A stretch of DNA of 64,000 nucleotides. It comes from Streptomyces formicae (lineage in GTDB: Bacteria > Actinomycetota > Actinomycetes > Streptomycetales > Streptomycetaceae). The stretch lies in contig NZ_CP022685.1 of NCBI RefSeq assembly GCF_002556545.1, positions 930,001 through 994,000 on the forward strand, in the 5' to 3' direction. Under the pieces are notes generated by a model. It had not been told where the DNA came from. It ran no database searches and saw only the letters and a list, made by a program, of their open reading frames with translations. This document shows, piece after piece, positions 32,018 through 39,957 of this stretch. The first letter of the stretch is position 1. Each line of letters begins with the position of its first letter. A program made the position numbers and the translations under genes.

Positions 32018-32084
32018 GCTGCGGCTCCTCGGCTCAGAAGTGTGCGCAGAACGGAGCGCGGCGCAGTGTCCCGTCGCCCGCCGC

Positions 32085-32121
32085 GACCCCCTTGTTAGAC
32101 AGACCGTATAACAAGGGGGTC
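32085..32121. promoter_or_regulatory. Long inverted repeat (13-bp perfect arms, 11-bp spacer) between exporter stop and oxygenase start
   Basis: The left arm 32085-32097 (GACCCCCTTGTTA) and right arm 32109-32121 (TAACAAGGGGGTC) are perfect complements. Two readings are possible. It may be an operator and promoter element ~70-100 bp upstream of the AurF-type gene (the TTGTTA...TAACAA core resembles TetR-family sites), or a U-tract-free terminator hairpin 8 bp past the stop of the MFS operon. Both could be true. Confidence 0.6.
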
Positions 32122-32129
32122 GGCGCGGC

Positions 32130-33398
32130 CTACCCCTGAGTAAGAACCCCTTCTTCCGCTGTTCCTGGCGCGGCAGCCGGGGACGTCCACCGGATCCGCG
32201 TACCGCACAGCGACACGACGAGTGCCGACGCGGCGACGGCCCCGAGGCCCCAGGCCAGGCTGCTGGCGTGCGCGATGAACCCGATGAGCGGCGGCCCGGC
32301 GAGCAGTCCCGTGGTGCCCATGGCGGCGACCAGGGTCAGCGTGTCCGAGCCCTGGTTCGCCGCGGCCACGTAGACGCACGGGGTGACGGCCGCGACGCCG
32401 AGACCCACACAGGCGAACCCGATGAGGGCGGGCACCAGACCACCGCTGAGCAGGGCGAGTGCCAGTCCGACACCGCCCACCGCGCTGCCCACCACGACGA
32501 TGCGGCCGTCGCCCCAGCGGCTGCGCCAGCCGTCGGCGAACAGACGGGCGACCACCATCATTCCGGAGACCACGGCGATGCCCAGGGGGGCGAGCTCGGC
32601 CGATGCCTTGGCCACGTCCTTCAGGTAGAGCGCCGACCAGTCGTTCATGGCGCCCTCGGTCACGGTGCCGAAGGCCATGGCGCAGCACATCCACAGGGTC
32701 ATGCGGGAAGGCAGGGCCCACTTGCCCTTCTTCTGCCCCTCCTTCCTCTGCCCCTCCTTCTCCTGCCTCTTCTCTCCCTTCGTCGTGCTTTCCCGCGCTT
32801 CCTCCTGCGCCTTCTCCTTCGTCCTGTCCTCGGTGAGCAGGCCCGTGCTGGCGTACGCGACGAGCAGGAAGAGGATCACGGCGGCCGCGGCGAAGTGCAC
32901 GGCGACCGTCGAGGTCACCGCGTTCATGCCGGAGGCCACGAGCGCGGCGAGCAGCGAGCCGCCGCTGAACGTCGCGTGCAGGCGGGCCATGGCGTTGCGC
33001 TCGTGCCTGCTCTCCAGGGCGGCGCCCTGGGCGTTCATGGAGACGTTGAGGCAGCCCACCAGGAAGCCGTCGAAGCACATGACGGCCAGCGCCACCGGGA
33101 AGTTCGGCGCGGCGGCGAGTGCCGGGAGCATCAGGGCGAGGCCGATGGCCGACGAGATGGCGATGCGGCGCGAGTCGAAGCGCCGCATCAACATCGCGAC
33201 CAGCGGGAACGAGACGGCCGCGCCCACCCCTGCGGCCATGAGCAGAACGCCGACCTCCGCCGCCGTGAGGCCGAGGTCCGCCTTGATCGCCGGGATCCGG
33301 GCCGCCCAGGTGGCGTACTGGAAGCCGAGGGAGCAGAACAGGGCGGCTATCGCCAACTGGCCCCGATGGAAAGGATCACGTACGCGGAGCATCCGCAT
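32130..33398 (-). CDS. Major facilitator superfamily transporter, probable exporter of the five-gene operon
   Basis: 422 residues with about 12 membrane segments. The N-terminal half starts GQLAIAALFCSLGFQYATWAA, and the second half contains FGTVTEGAMNDWSALYL. It resembles YbjJ-type MFS proteins. The loop between the halves (~residues 192-225) is unusually charged and Lys/Glu/Gln-rich (EKRQEKEGQRKEGQKKGK), much longer than needed and encoded by low-complexity DNA. The start overlaps the stop of the acetyltransferase (TGATG), so it is translationally coupled as the last gene of the operon. Export of the pathway product, or self-protection, is inferred from position. Confidence 0.88.
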   Translation of the reverse strand: MRMLRVRDPFHRGQLAIAALFCSLGFQYATWAARIPAIKADLGLTAAEVGVLLMAAGVGAAVSFPLVAMLMRRFDSRRIAISSAIGLALMLPALAAAPNFPVALAVMCFDGFLVGCLNVSMNAQGAALESRHERNAMARLHATFSGGSLLAALVASGMNAVTSTVAVHFAAAAVILFLLVAYASTGLLTEDRTKEKAQEEARESTTKGEKRQEKEGQRKEGQKKGKWALPSRMTLWMCCAMAFGTVTEGAMNDWSALYLKDVAKASAELAPLGIAVVSGMMVVARLFADGWRSRWGDGRIVVVGSAVGGVGLALALLSGGLVPALIGFACVGLGVAAVTPCVYVAAANQGSDTLTLVAAMGTTGLLAGPPLIGFIAHASSLAWGLGAVAASALVVSLCGTRIRWTSPAAAPGTAEEGVLTQG

Positions 33399-33967
33399 CA
33401 GCCCACTTCTCTCAGCGAACGTCGAGTCCGCGGCGCCGCGCCGGCGAGCGCCACGTCGCCGGGCACCGCGCGGTGCATGTACACGGCGCCGGGGCCGTAT
33501 CCGGCCGGGGCGGCCTCTCCCTCGCGGGCGGTGAATCCGCGTGCCGACCAGAAGGTGTCGCTGCCGCCGACGGCGATCAGGGAGATCCGCTCGTACCCGT
33601 GCGCACGGGCCGTCTCCATCAGATGGCCGACGAGGTGCCGGGCGAGCCCCTGGTGGCGGAGGTCCTCGGCGATGACGACGTCGTGCAGATGGAGGTTGCG
33701 CGACACGGCCGCGGCGCCTCCCGCCTCCGTGCGCCGCAGGTCGGGGTACTCGTGCTCCGCGTAGGGCAGCGCGAGGAGGTAGCCCGCGAGCCGGGGGCCG
33801 ATGTCCAGGACGAAGCAGGTGTCGGGGGACGCCCGCATCCGCGACTCCAGGGCGGCCCGCCCCTCCGAGAGGCCGAGGCCGGTGTAGGCCCTGGCCTCCA
33901 GTTCCGTGATGCCGGTCCAGTCGGCGTCGACGATGTGTCTCACGCGCACTTCATGACGCATGCGCAC
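33398..33967 (-). CDS. GNAT-family N-acetyltransferase
   Basis: About 189 residues. The acetyl-CoA binding segment reads LHDVVIAEDLRHQGLARHLVGHLM (motif A, with RHQGLA as the pyrophosphate loop), followed by YERISLIAVGGSDTFWSARGF, typical of GNAT motif B. GTG 33967 overlaps the preceding decarboxylase stop; ATG 33961 is an alternative two codons in. It lies between a PLP decarboxylase and an MFS transporter, so it may N-acetylate the amine product of the decarboxylase, either as a biosynthetic or a self-protection step. The substrate is not predictable. Confidence 0.88.
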   Translation of the reverse strand: MRMRHEVRVRHIVDADWTGITELEARAYTGLGLSEGRAALESRMRASPDTCFVLDIGPRLAGYLLALPYAEHEYPDLRRTEAGGAAAVSRNLHLHDVVIAEDLRHQGLARHLVGHLMETARAHGYERISLIAVGGSDTFWSARGFTAREGEAAPAGYGPGAVYMHRAVPGDVALAGAAPRTRRSLREVG

Positions 33968-35141
33968 CGCCGTCGATCCACGTGTACGGCAAGGGGCGGA
34001 ACCCGTTGAAGCCCTGCGTCATGTAACTGGTCGCGTACGCCCCGCAGGAGAGCACCCAGACCGGGTCGCCCGAGGCCAGTGCCTTGGGCACCGGGACGAG
34101 CCCGTTCTCGTGGGAGTAGGCGTCGTCGCTGTCACAGGTGGGGCCCGCCACGACGGCGGGCACCGACTCGGCGCCGCGGTGCGAGGGGAAGACCAGGCGG
34201 TACTGCAACTGGTCCATCTCGTAGAGGCCGTTGAACTTGCCGCAGCTCAGGTAGAGCCAGTACTGCCGCTCGCCGTTGGCCTGGCTGCGCGCGGAGAGCC
34301 GCGCGACGTGGGCGCGGATCGCACCGTGGTCGGCGATGAGGTAGCGGCCCGGCTCCACGACGAAACCGAGGCGGTGGCCCTCGATCTCCCGCAGGCGTTC
34401 CATGCCCTCGCGGATCACGGCGAAGATCTTGTCCATCGGGGGGTCGAGCGGCCTGCCGTGCTTGTCGCGGTAGCCGAGCGCGGGCAGCCCGCCGCCGAGG
34501 TTGACGTGGTCGAGGGACATCCCGCGTTCCGCCAGGGCGGTCAGGACGTCCGCGATGCGGTCGAAGGCGCCGCGCCAGGCGTCGGCGGTCATCTGCTGGG
34601 ATCCGACGTGCACGGACAGGCCCGCGGGGACGAGTCCGTTGTCCCGCGCGGTCGTCAGGACGTCCACGGCGTCGGCGGGCGAGCACCCGTACTTGTTGCT
34701 GAGACCCCACAGGGCCCCTTCGCCGGTGGTCGCGAGGCGGCAGAACACCCGTGCGCCCGGGGCGTGTTCGGCGAGGGCCGTCACGTCCTCCAGGCTGTCG
34801 GTCGCGAAGTCCCTGATGCCGAGCCGGAACACGTCGGCGATGTTCCGGTCGGACTTGACGGTGTTGCCGTAGTGCATCCGCTCGACGGGCACGCCCGCCC
34901 TGAGCGCCTGTGTCACCTCGTCGGGGCTCGCCGCGTCGACTCCTGAGCCGCGCAGCGCGAGCCGCCCGAGCACCTCGTCCACCGGGCACGCCTTCATGGC
35001 GAACCGGACGGCGACGCCCGGCAGTTCGCGGCGCAGCGTGTCGTAGCGCGCCTCGATGCCCGGCAGGTCGTAGACGATCTGGTCCTCGGCGGCGGCCGCG
35101 AGGGCGTCGAACAGGGGGGCGCTCTCGGTTTCGTACGTCAT
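33951..35141 (-). CDS. Fold-type III PLP decarboxylase (ornithine/diaminopimelate/arginine decarboxylase family)
   Basis: 396 residues. All expected landmarks are present: the PLP lysine in VRFAMKACP, GSGVDAASPDEV, HYGNTVKS, LSVHVGSQ, the Gly loop NLGGGLPALGY, EPGRYLIADHG, and the second-subunit residues CDSDDAYS and YATSYMTQGFNGF. The family removes the alpha-carboxyl from basic amino acids to give polyamine-type products. ATG 35141 lies 8 bp beyond the upstream stop; an in-frame N-terminal extension to 35216 was rejected because it runs into that gene. The operon context (dioxygenase before, acetyltransferase after) suggests decarboxylation of a hydroxylated amino acid, not general polyamine synthesis. 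Confidence 0.92.
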   Translation of the reverse strand: MTYETESAPLFDALAAAAEDQIVYDLPGIEARYDTLRRELPGVAVRFAMKACPVDEVLGRLALRGSGVDAASPDEVTQALRAGVPVERMHYGNTVKSDRNIADVFRLGIRDFATDSLEDVTALAEHAPGARVFCRLATTGEGALWGLSNKYGCSPADAVDVLTTARDNGLVPAGLSVHVGSQQMTADAWRGAFDRIADVLTALAERGMSLDHVNLGGGLPALGYRDKHGRPLDPPMDKIFAVIREGMERLREIEGHRLGFVVEPGRYLIADHGAIRAHVARLSARSQANGERQYWLYLSCGKFNGLYEMDQLQYRLVFPSHRGAESVPAVVAGPTCDSDDAYSHENGLVPVPKALASGDPVWVLSCGAYATSYMTQGFNGFRPLPYTWIDGGAHAS

Positions 35142-35149
35142 CGTGGCGC

Positions 35150-36469
35150 TCAACCGGTCCGCCCCGGGGTCAGCACGGCACCGGCGGCGACGCTCGCGCG
35201 CACCAGCGGCTCCCATGCCTCGGTGAGCAGCGCGAAGTCCTCGATGTCGCGCCGCGCCTCGTCGAGGAGGCGTTCTCGGCGTTCGACGAGGAGGTCGGCG
35301 AACTCCGCGTAGCGGCCGCCCAGTTTGCGGTAGGCGACGTCGATCCTGTCGAGCCGCTCGACGTTCTCCGACCGGTCCAGGAGAGCGCTCTCCCGAGCGA
35401 ACGCGGCGATGGCGGACGCGTCGACCCGGCCCCGCTCGTCCAGGAGCTCCTCACCCGCCTCGGTCATCCTGTCGTAGATGACGTTGAAGTAGAGCATCGA
35501 GAGGAAGAACTTCACGAAGCGCGTCTGGTACGCCATGAAGCCCGCGTCGGTGCGGCGTTCCTCGGTGTAGTAGTTGACGATGTGGCGGTTGTGCAGGACG
35601 CCGGGCAGGGCGGCGTCGTGGACGAGGTGGATGAGGAAGTAGTCGCTGCCGATGGTGTCGGTGGCGGGCGGCAGCGGGACGCGCTCATGCACGTCGTGGA
35701 AGGCGATGTTGCACATGTCGACGCGCATCGGGTCGACCAGGGTGAGCGTCGCGCGGTCCTCCGTGAAGGTGTCGGAGCCCGCGCCGCGGAAGGATTCCTC
35801 GACGAGGTCCCGCTTCTCCTCGTCGGACCAGTGGACGGGCGCCCAGAGGCTGACCACGTCGTAGTAGACGTCGGGGTCGATCCGGCAGATCTCGCCGATG
35901 TCCACGGAGAGTTCGCCGACGAAGGAGCTGCCGACCATCGCGACGCGCTTGTCACGGTGCTCGTCGGCGAGTTCCGTCCCGGTGACGCCGTGGGCGGCGT
36001 CGGCGGCGCGCTTGCCGAGCGACATAAGTTCGTGGTGGACGGGGAAGACGGGCTCGCCGTCCAGGACCTGGTAGTGGCTGTCGGAGTCCCTGCGGTGCAC
36101 GGACTCGCAGCCGAGCGCGGCGGCGATGAGGAACGCCCGGTTGGTGCAGGCACCGTAGGAGACGCCGTCCGGCAGCATCAGGTCGAGCATCAGCTCGGGC
36201 TTGGCGACGCCCGCGCCGCCGATGACCCGGCGCAGGAAGTCGCGCTGCGCCGCCTCGTCGAGGTGGTGCGTGACGACGCCGGGGACGTCGCCGAGCGCGC
36301 GCACGGCCGTCGCGTGCTCGGTGTAGGTGGCGGTGTCGGAGGAGTCGAGGATCAGCAGCCGCACCTCGACGTCGAAGGTCGCGGCCGCGTACGCCGCCTC
36401 GGCCCCGATCGCCGCGATGGTGTGGGAGCAGGCCCTGTTCGTGGGCAGTGTCAGGCAGATTCGGCGCAT
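35150..36469 (-). CDS. Protein of unknown function with glycosyltransferase-A-like features (DUF6271-like)
   Basis: 439 residues, no characterised homologue recognised. The N-terminus (ICLTLPTNRACSHTIAAIGA, then VRLLILDSSD) looks like the nucleotide-binding start of a GT-A glycosyltransferase, and RRDSDSHY at ~130 resembles a DxD metal site. The C-terminal half is mostly helical and charged (VERLDRIDVAYRKLGGRYAE, LVERRERLLDEARRDIED). I believe it matches a family catalogued as DUF6271, from memory only. ATG 36469 has GGGGAA 5 nt upstream and overlaps the dioxygenase stop by 19 bp, a sign of tight coupling. It may transfer a sugar or sugar-like unit, or act as a ligase; function is not established. 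Confidence 0.75.
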   Translation of the reverse strand: MRRICLTLPTNRACSHTIAAIGAEAAYAAATFDVEVRLLILDSSDTATYTEHATAVRALGDVPGVVTHHLDEAAQRDFLRRVIGGAGVAKPELMLDLMLPDGVSYGACTNRAFLIAAALGCESVHRRDSDSHYQVLDGEPVFPVHHELMSLGKRAADAAHGVTGTELADEHRDKRVAMVGSSFVGELSVDIGEICRIDPDVYYDVVSLWAPVHWSDEEKRDLVEESFRGAGSDTFTEDRATLTLVDPMRVDMCNIAFHDVHERVPLPPATDTIGSDYFLIHLVHDAALPGVLHNRHIVNYYTEERRTDAGFMAYQTRFVKFFLSMLYFNVIYDRMTEAGEELLDERGRVDASAIAAFARESALLDRSENVERLDRIDVAYRKLGGRYAEFADLLVERRERLLDEARRDIEDFALLTEAWEPLVRASVAAGAVLTPGRTG

Positions 36470-37527
36470 GCGTCTTCCCCGATCGGCTCGTCGAAGGGCT
36501 GCCCGTTCCAGGACTTCAGGCCGAGGAGCTTGGCACCGAGGTCGGTCAGCGCGGCGGTGCCGTACCGCTCGGACTCGTGCTTGAAGGGGTCGCCGACCAG
36601 CGTCGCGTTCCAGTCGGGCGTGCTGAGGTCGCGCCAGGACTCGACGCGGGAGCGGCGCAGCGTCTCGTGGGATTCGAGCGCGGGCATCATCGAGAGGTAC
36701 TGGACCGCGCGCACGCCGCTGCCCGAGGTGTTGGGGGCGACGCCGTGGGCGAGGAGGCCGTTCCAGATGAGCAGGTCGCCCGCCTCCAGTTCGGGGCGGA
36801 CGACGGGCAGTTCGGAGCGGTCGATCGCGGGACGGATCGGGTCGCGGTCGTCGGGCTGGAGGGCCTTCCACCGGTCGAACTGGCGGAACAGCTCCGGGCA
36901 GCACTGGAAGCCGCCGAGCTCCGCGCTCGTGTCGTCGAGGGCGATGATGCCCTGGACGCGCTGGGGCAGTACGCCGAGCGTGGTGTCGACGTCCCAGTGG
37001 AGGTTGATGTCGAAGCCGCGCTCGGTGGGCGCGATCAGGCCGCGGTCGCGGTTCTTGACGTTGGGCGGGTTGAGGTTGAGCCGGTCGAGGGTCACCCAGA
37101 GCTCTTCGCAGTCCCACACGTCGACGAAGGCGTCGTAGACCCGCTGGGTCTGGCGGCTGTCCCATATGAGCTGGTGGTGGTACGCCTCGACGAAGCCGTA
37201 GATGTGCAGCTCCCTGTCCAGGTCCGAGCGGTACTCGCGCTCCTCGTACCAGGTCTCGGGGCGCTCGCGGTCGAGGCCCTGGAACTCCCAGGTGAAGTCG
37301 AGCAGGTCCTTGGCCGCGGCGGCGGGGATGGCCTGCTTGACCACGACGTAGCCGTACGTCTGCCAGAAGGCGAAGTCCTCCTCGGAGAGCACCCTCAGCT
37401 CACGGGTCTTGTCCAGGTCCCGCAACTGGGTCTGCGCCAGATACGTCTCGCCGTCCGAGCTGAAGTAGGGGCGGTCCGAGGGGGCTCGATGGAGGTAGCG
37501 GTCAGCAGCTGGCATGTGGTGCTCCAA
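36451..37527 (-). CDS. Phytanoyl-CoA-dioxygenase-family Fe(II)/2-oxoglutarate hydroxylase
   Basis: 358 residues, first gene of the operon. The iron triad can be read as HWD (LHWDVDTTLG, ~residues 190) with a distal His in NGLLAHGVAPN (~275) and a 2-oxoglutarate-binding Arg in SGVRAVQYLS (~288). The central segment GGFQCCPELF is typical of PhyH enzymes that act on free amino acids or small metabolites. The family hydroxylates C-H bonds with O2 and 2-oxoglutarate. ATG 37527 (TTGGAGCACCAC before it) has a clear ribosome binding site; MPAADRY four residues later is an alternative. Being first, it probably prepares a hydroxylated substrate for the coupled genes. Confidence 0.9.
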   Translation of the reverse strand: MEHHMPAADRYLHRAPSDRPYFSSDGETYLAQTQLRDLDKTRELRVLSEEDFAFWQTYGYVVVKQAIPAAAAKDLLDFTWEFQGLDRERPETWYEEREYRSDLDRELHIYGFVEAYHHQLIWDSRQTQRVYDAFVDVWDCEELWVTLDRLNLNPPNVKNRDRGLIAPTERGFDINLHWDVDTTLGVLPQRVQGIIALDDTSAELGGFQCCPELFRQFDRWKALQPDDRDPIRPAIDRSELPVVRPELEAGDLLIWNGLLAHGVAPNTSGSGVRAVQYLSMMPALESHETLRRSRVESWRDLSTPDWNATLVGDPFKHESERYGTAALTDLGAKLLGLKSWNGQPFDEPIGEDACAESA

Positions 37528-37612
37528 GGTTCGGTTCTCTCTGCCGCTCGCGGAGGGCGATCACACAGGCACCACCTGCAACATCCGCCCCACGTCGAAC
37601 TCACGTAGCACC

Positions 37613-37642
37613 AAAATGGACTAGACCAACTCTCGCTGTCAA
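37613..37642 (-). promoter_or_regulatory. Predicted promoter of the dioxygenase-decarboxylase-acetyltransferase-exporter operon
   Basis: On the minus strand a perfect TTGACA (37642-37637) is followed after 18 bp by CATTTT (37618-37613), leaving an ~80-nt leader before ATG 37527. The surrounding 60 bp are the most AT-rich in the neighbourhood. Confidence 0.5.
37615..37630. promoter_or_regulatory. DasR-like operator (dre) overlapping the operon promoter
   Basis: The core TGGACTAGACCA (37617-37628) differs at one base from the DasR/chitinase-promoter core TGGTCTAGACCA. It overlaps the predicted -10 and spacer of the operon promoter, where binding would repress. DasR is the GntR-family sensor of GlcNAc-derived phosphosugars in streptomycetes; the site call is by consensus memory. 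Confidence 0.5.
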
Positions 37643-37736
37643 TAAATGAGTTGGGTGCCCTTGTTGACAGAAAAGCTCATATTCGCCCCCGCTTCACGTG
37701 GTCTTCACGCAGGAATTCCGGCATGCGAACAGGGTC

Positions 37737-37784
37737 TTGACACCTCCGACCACCCGGGAAACCATCGCAGTGGTCTGTACCAAA
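37737..37784 (+). promoter_or_regulatory. Predicted promoter with a second DasR-like operator before the beta-propeller gene
   Basis: TTGACA (37737-37742), a 17-bp spacer and AACCAT (37760-37765) form a possible promoter. AGTGGTCTGTACCAAA (37769-37784) matches the dre half-sites TGGTCT and ACCA with two central mismatches and would sit on the transcription start. The 334 bp between 37528 and the next usable gene hold only these signals; I see no gene in them. Confidence 0.4.
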
Positions 37785-37926
37785 GAAGGCGGGTGGTCGC
37801 GCACGACGGCACGGGATTGCTCACCTTCGTACATTGACGTCGTGAGGTGCCCGGTTCAGGGTGTTGCCCGCAGTTCCGATGCTCGGCGCAGCCCCGAACC
37901 CTCTCCTTCGAAGAAGGGCTCCTCTC

Positions 37927-39042
37927 ATGCGAAGACGCGTCTTTGTCCGTGGACTTGCCGCGACCGGTGCGGCGCTTGCCGTCCCCGCTCCCCTGGCCCG
38001 GGCCGCCTCCGGATCCGCCGGTGCCGCCACGGCCGCCGGAAGCTGGCAGGTGGTGCCCGCACCCGCCGGGCGGCCCGCCGCCCATCTCGTCTCGGTGGCC
38101 GCCACCGGACCCGACCGGGCCTGGGCGGTGGGCGAACAGGGCCTCAACGGCGCCATCTCCGGCACCCCGATCTCGCTCACCTGGGACGGCTCCGCCTGGA
38201 CGGCGAACGACGTCTCCCACCTCGCGTACCAGGGCGCGCTGCGCGGCGTCGCCGCGGCCCCCGACGGCGAGGCGCACGCCGTCGGCACCGACAGCGCGGG
38301 CCACGGCCAGCTCCTGACCTGGGACGGGACGACCTGGCGCGAGACGCCCTTCCCCGGCAGGGGCGAGACGGGGACCACGGTGACGGACGTGGCGGTCGGG
38401 CCCGACGGCCGGTTCTGGGTGTCGGGGCGGCACGGCGGCCGCGCGGGGCTGCTGCACGGCCGCGGCGCGAAGTGGCGCTGGTGCCCTCCGCTGCCCGACG
38501 CGGCCGCGCCCACGCCGACCGGCGTCCATGTGACGCCCGGCGGTGAGGTGTGGGTCTTCGGCGACGTCATCGCCCGCTGGGACGGCGCCTGGACGGTGAT
38601 CCCGCGACTGCTCGGCGTGCGGGCCTCGGTGAGGGGGCTGCTGCCGGTCGCGCACGACGACATCTGGCTGGTCGGCTACGGCTACGGAGTGGGCGGACCG
38701 CCGGGAAAGCCGCCCGGCGTCATGCTGCAGCGCTACGACGGGACGCAGTGGAACTACGTCGCGGCCCCGTTCAGCGTGGGCATGTTGACCGACATCGTGG
38801 GTGACGCCGCGGGCCGACCCGACCTCATCTGCGGCTGGGACTTCTGGGACGACAAGCGCGCCCACTACCTGCGCTGGAACGGCACGACCTGGGTCAGCGA
38901 ACGCGGTCCCGTCACGGCGTCCACCGTGCTGCCCGAGGCGATCACCGCCGTCCCCGGGCAGGCGGGCGGCTACTGGTCGGTGGGCACGACGTCCTCCTCG
39001 CCTCTCCCACCGGCACAGCTGCACATCGAGCGGTACCTCTAG
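37927..39042 (+). CDS. Tat-exported beta-propeller-like protein of unknown function
   Basis: 371 residues. The N-terminus MRRRVFVRGLAATGAALAVP is a twin-arginine signal followed by an Ala-rich hydrophobic stretch and a likely cleavage site near LARAA. The mature part has about six to seven repeats of ~45 residues carrying short strands and a Trp-Asp pair (LTWDGSAWTA, LTWDGTTWRE, ARWDGAWTVI, QRYDGTQWNYV, LRWNGTTWVSE), a propeller-like blade pattern. No catalytic motif is apparent. ATG 37927 follows GAAGGG at 8 nt and fits the Tat signal; upstream in-frame starts would add residues before it. Its stop shares CTAG with the convergent dehydrogenase gene. A candidate DasR site lies ~145 bp upstream. 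Confidence 0.8.
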   Translation: MRRRVFVRGLAATGAALAVPAPLARAASGSAGAATAAGSWQVVPAPAGRPAAHLVSVAATGPDRAWAVGEQGLNGAISGTPISLTWDGSAWTANDVSHLAYQGALRGVAAAPDGEAHAVGTDSAGHGQLLTWDGTTWRETPFPGRGETGTTVTDVAVGPDGRFWVSGRHGGRAGLLHGRGAKWRWCPPLPDAAAPTPTGVHVTPGGEVWVFGDVIARWDGAWTVIPRLLGVRASVRGLLPVAHDDIWLVGYGYGVGGPPGKPPGVMLQRYDGTQWNYVAAPFSVGMLTDIVGDAAGRPDLICGWDFWDDKRAHYLRWNGTTWVSERGPVTASTVLPEAITAVPGQAGGYWSVGTTSSSPLPPAQLHIERYL

Positions 39043-39860
39043 CGCGCGGATCCGGCGCGCGGGGTGATGTCGAAGTCGAAGGCGAGGGTGCCGGGATCGA
39101 GCGCCGTCACCCCGCCGTCGACGGTGAGCGTGGCGCCGTTGACGAACGACGCGGCGGGCGAGAGCAGCCACGTGATCGCCTCGGCGACCTCGGCGGGTTC
39201 ACCGGGGCGGCCCGTCGGCACCAGGCGGGTCGCCTCCTCGTACGCCGCGTCCGCGCCGCCGTCGCCCAGGTCGGCCTCCTGCGCGAAGCGGGTCATGCGC
39301 CGGTCGGCCATCTCGGTCCGCACCCAGCTGGGGCAGACGGTGTTGGCACGCACGCCCCGCTTGCCGTAGTCGACGGCGACGGACCGGCACAGCTGGAGGA
39401 GTGCCGCCTTAGACGTCGCGTACGCGGCGTTGGCGACGCCGTTGCGCAGCGCGGCGACCGAGGCGACGGCGACGACCGAGCCCCGCGTCTCGACGAGGTG
39501 CGGAATCGCGGCGCGCAGCAGCAGGAAGGGCCCGGTGAGGTTGGTGCGCAGCACCAGGTCCCAGTCCTCGTCGGGGATGTCACCGACCGCGCCGCCGCGC
39601 CCGATCCCCGCGTTGAGCACGACGCCGTCGATGCGGCCGTACGCCTCCACCGTCGCGTCGACGAGACCCTGGACGTCCGCGGGGTCGCCCGCGTCGGCGT
39701 GGTGGGCGAGCGCCCCGGTCTCCTCGGCGACGCGCTCCAGGGGCTCGGGGCGACGGCCCGAGATCACCACTCGGTGCCCGTCGGCACGCAACTGCCGAGC
39801 GGTGGCGGCGCCGATTCCGGTACCGCCACCGGTGACGATGACAACTCGACTCTCCGTCAT
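39039..39860 (-). CDS. Short-chain dehydrogenase/reductase
   Basis: 273 residues, classical SDR. The cofactor motif is TGGGTGIG (residues 10-17) with GRR at the adenosine-ribose position, suggesting NADP(H). The strand motif is NAG, the catalytic Ser lies in VAVASVAAL and the YxxxK pair in YATSK. The C-terminus FVNGATLTVDGG is typical of the family. It is monocistronic between two secreted-protein genes, so the substrate cannot be inferred. Confidence 0.9.
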   Translation of the reverse strand: MTESRVVIVTGGGTGIGAATARQLRADGHRVVISGRRPEPLERVAEETGALAHHADAGDPADVQGLVDATVEAYGRIDGVVLNAGIGRGGAVGDIPDEDWDLVLRTNLTGPFLLLRAAIPHLVETRGSVVAVASVAALRNGVANAAYATSKAALLQLCRSVAVDYGKRGVRANTVCPSWVRTEMADRRMTRFAQEADLGDGGADAAYEEATRLVPTGRPGEPAEVAEAITWLLSPAASFVNGATLTVDGGVTALDPGTLAFDFDITPRAGSAR

Positions 39861-39957
39861 GCCTGTTCAGCCTCCGAACGCGGTCGCGAATCCATTCCGT
39901 GATCATACGGAGCGGCGCACGACCGCGTTCGGACGCCCCGCTGTCGCGGGGCCCTGC

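Noticed and set aside
37646..37837. Small plus-strand open frame of ~63 residues in the divergent promoter region
   Set aside because: It covers the promoter and operator elements, has no ribosome binding site and no recognisable sequence.
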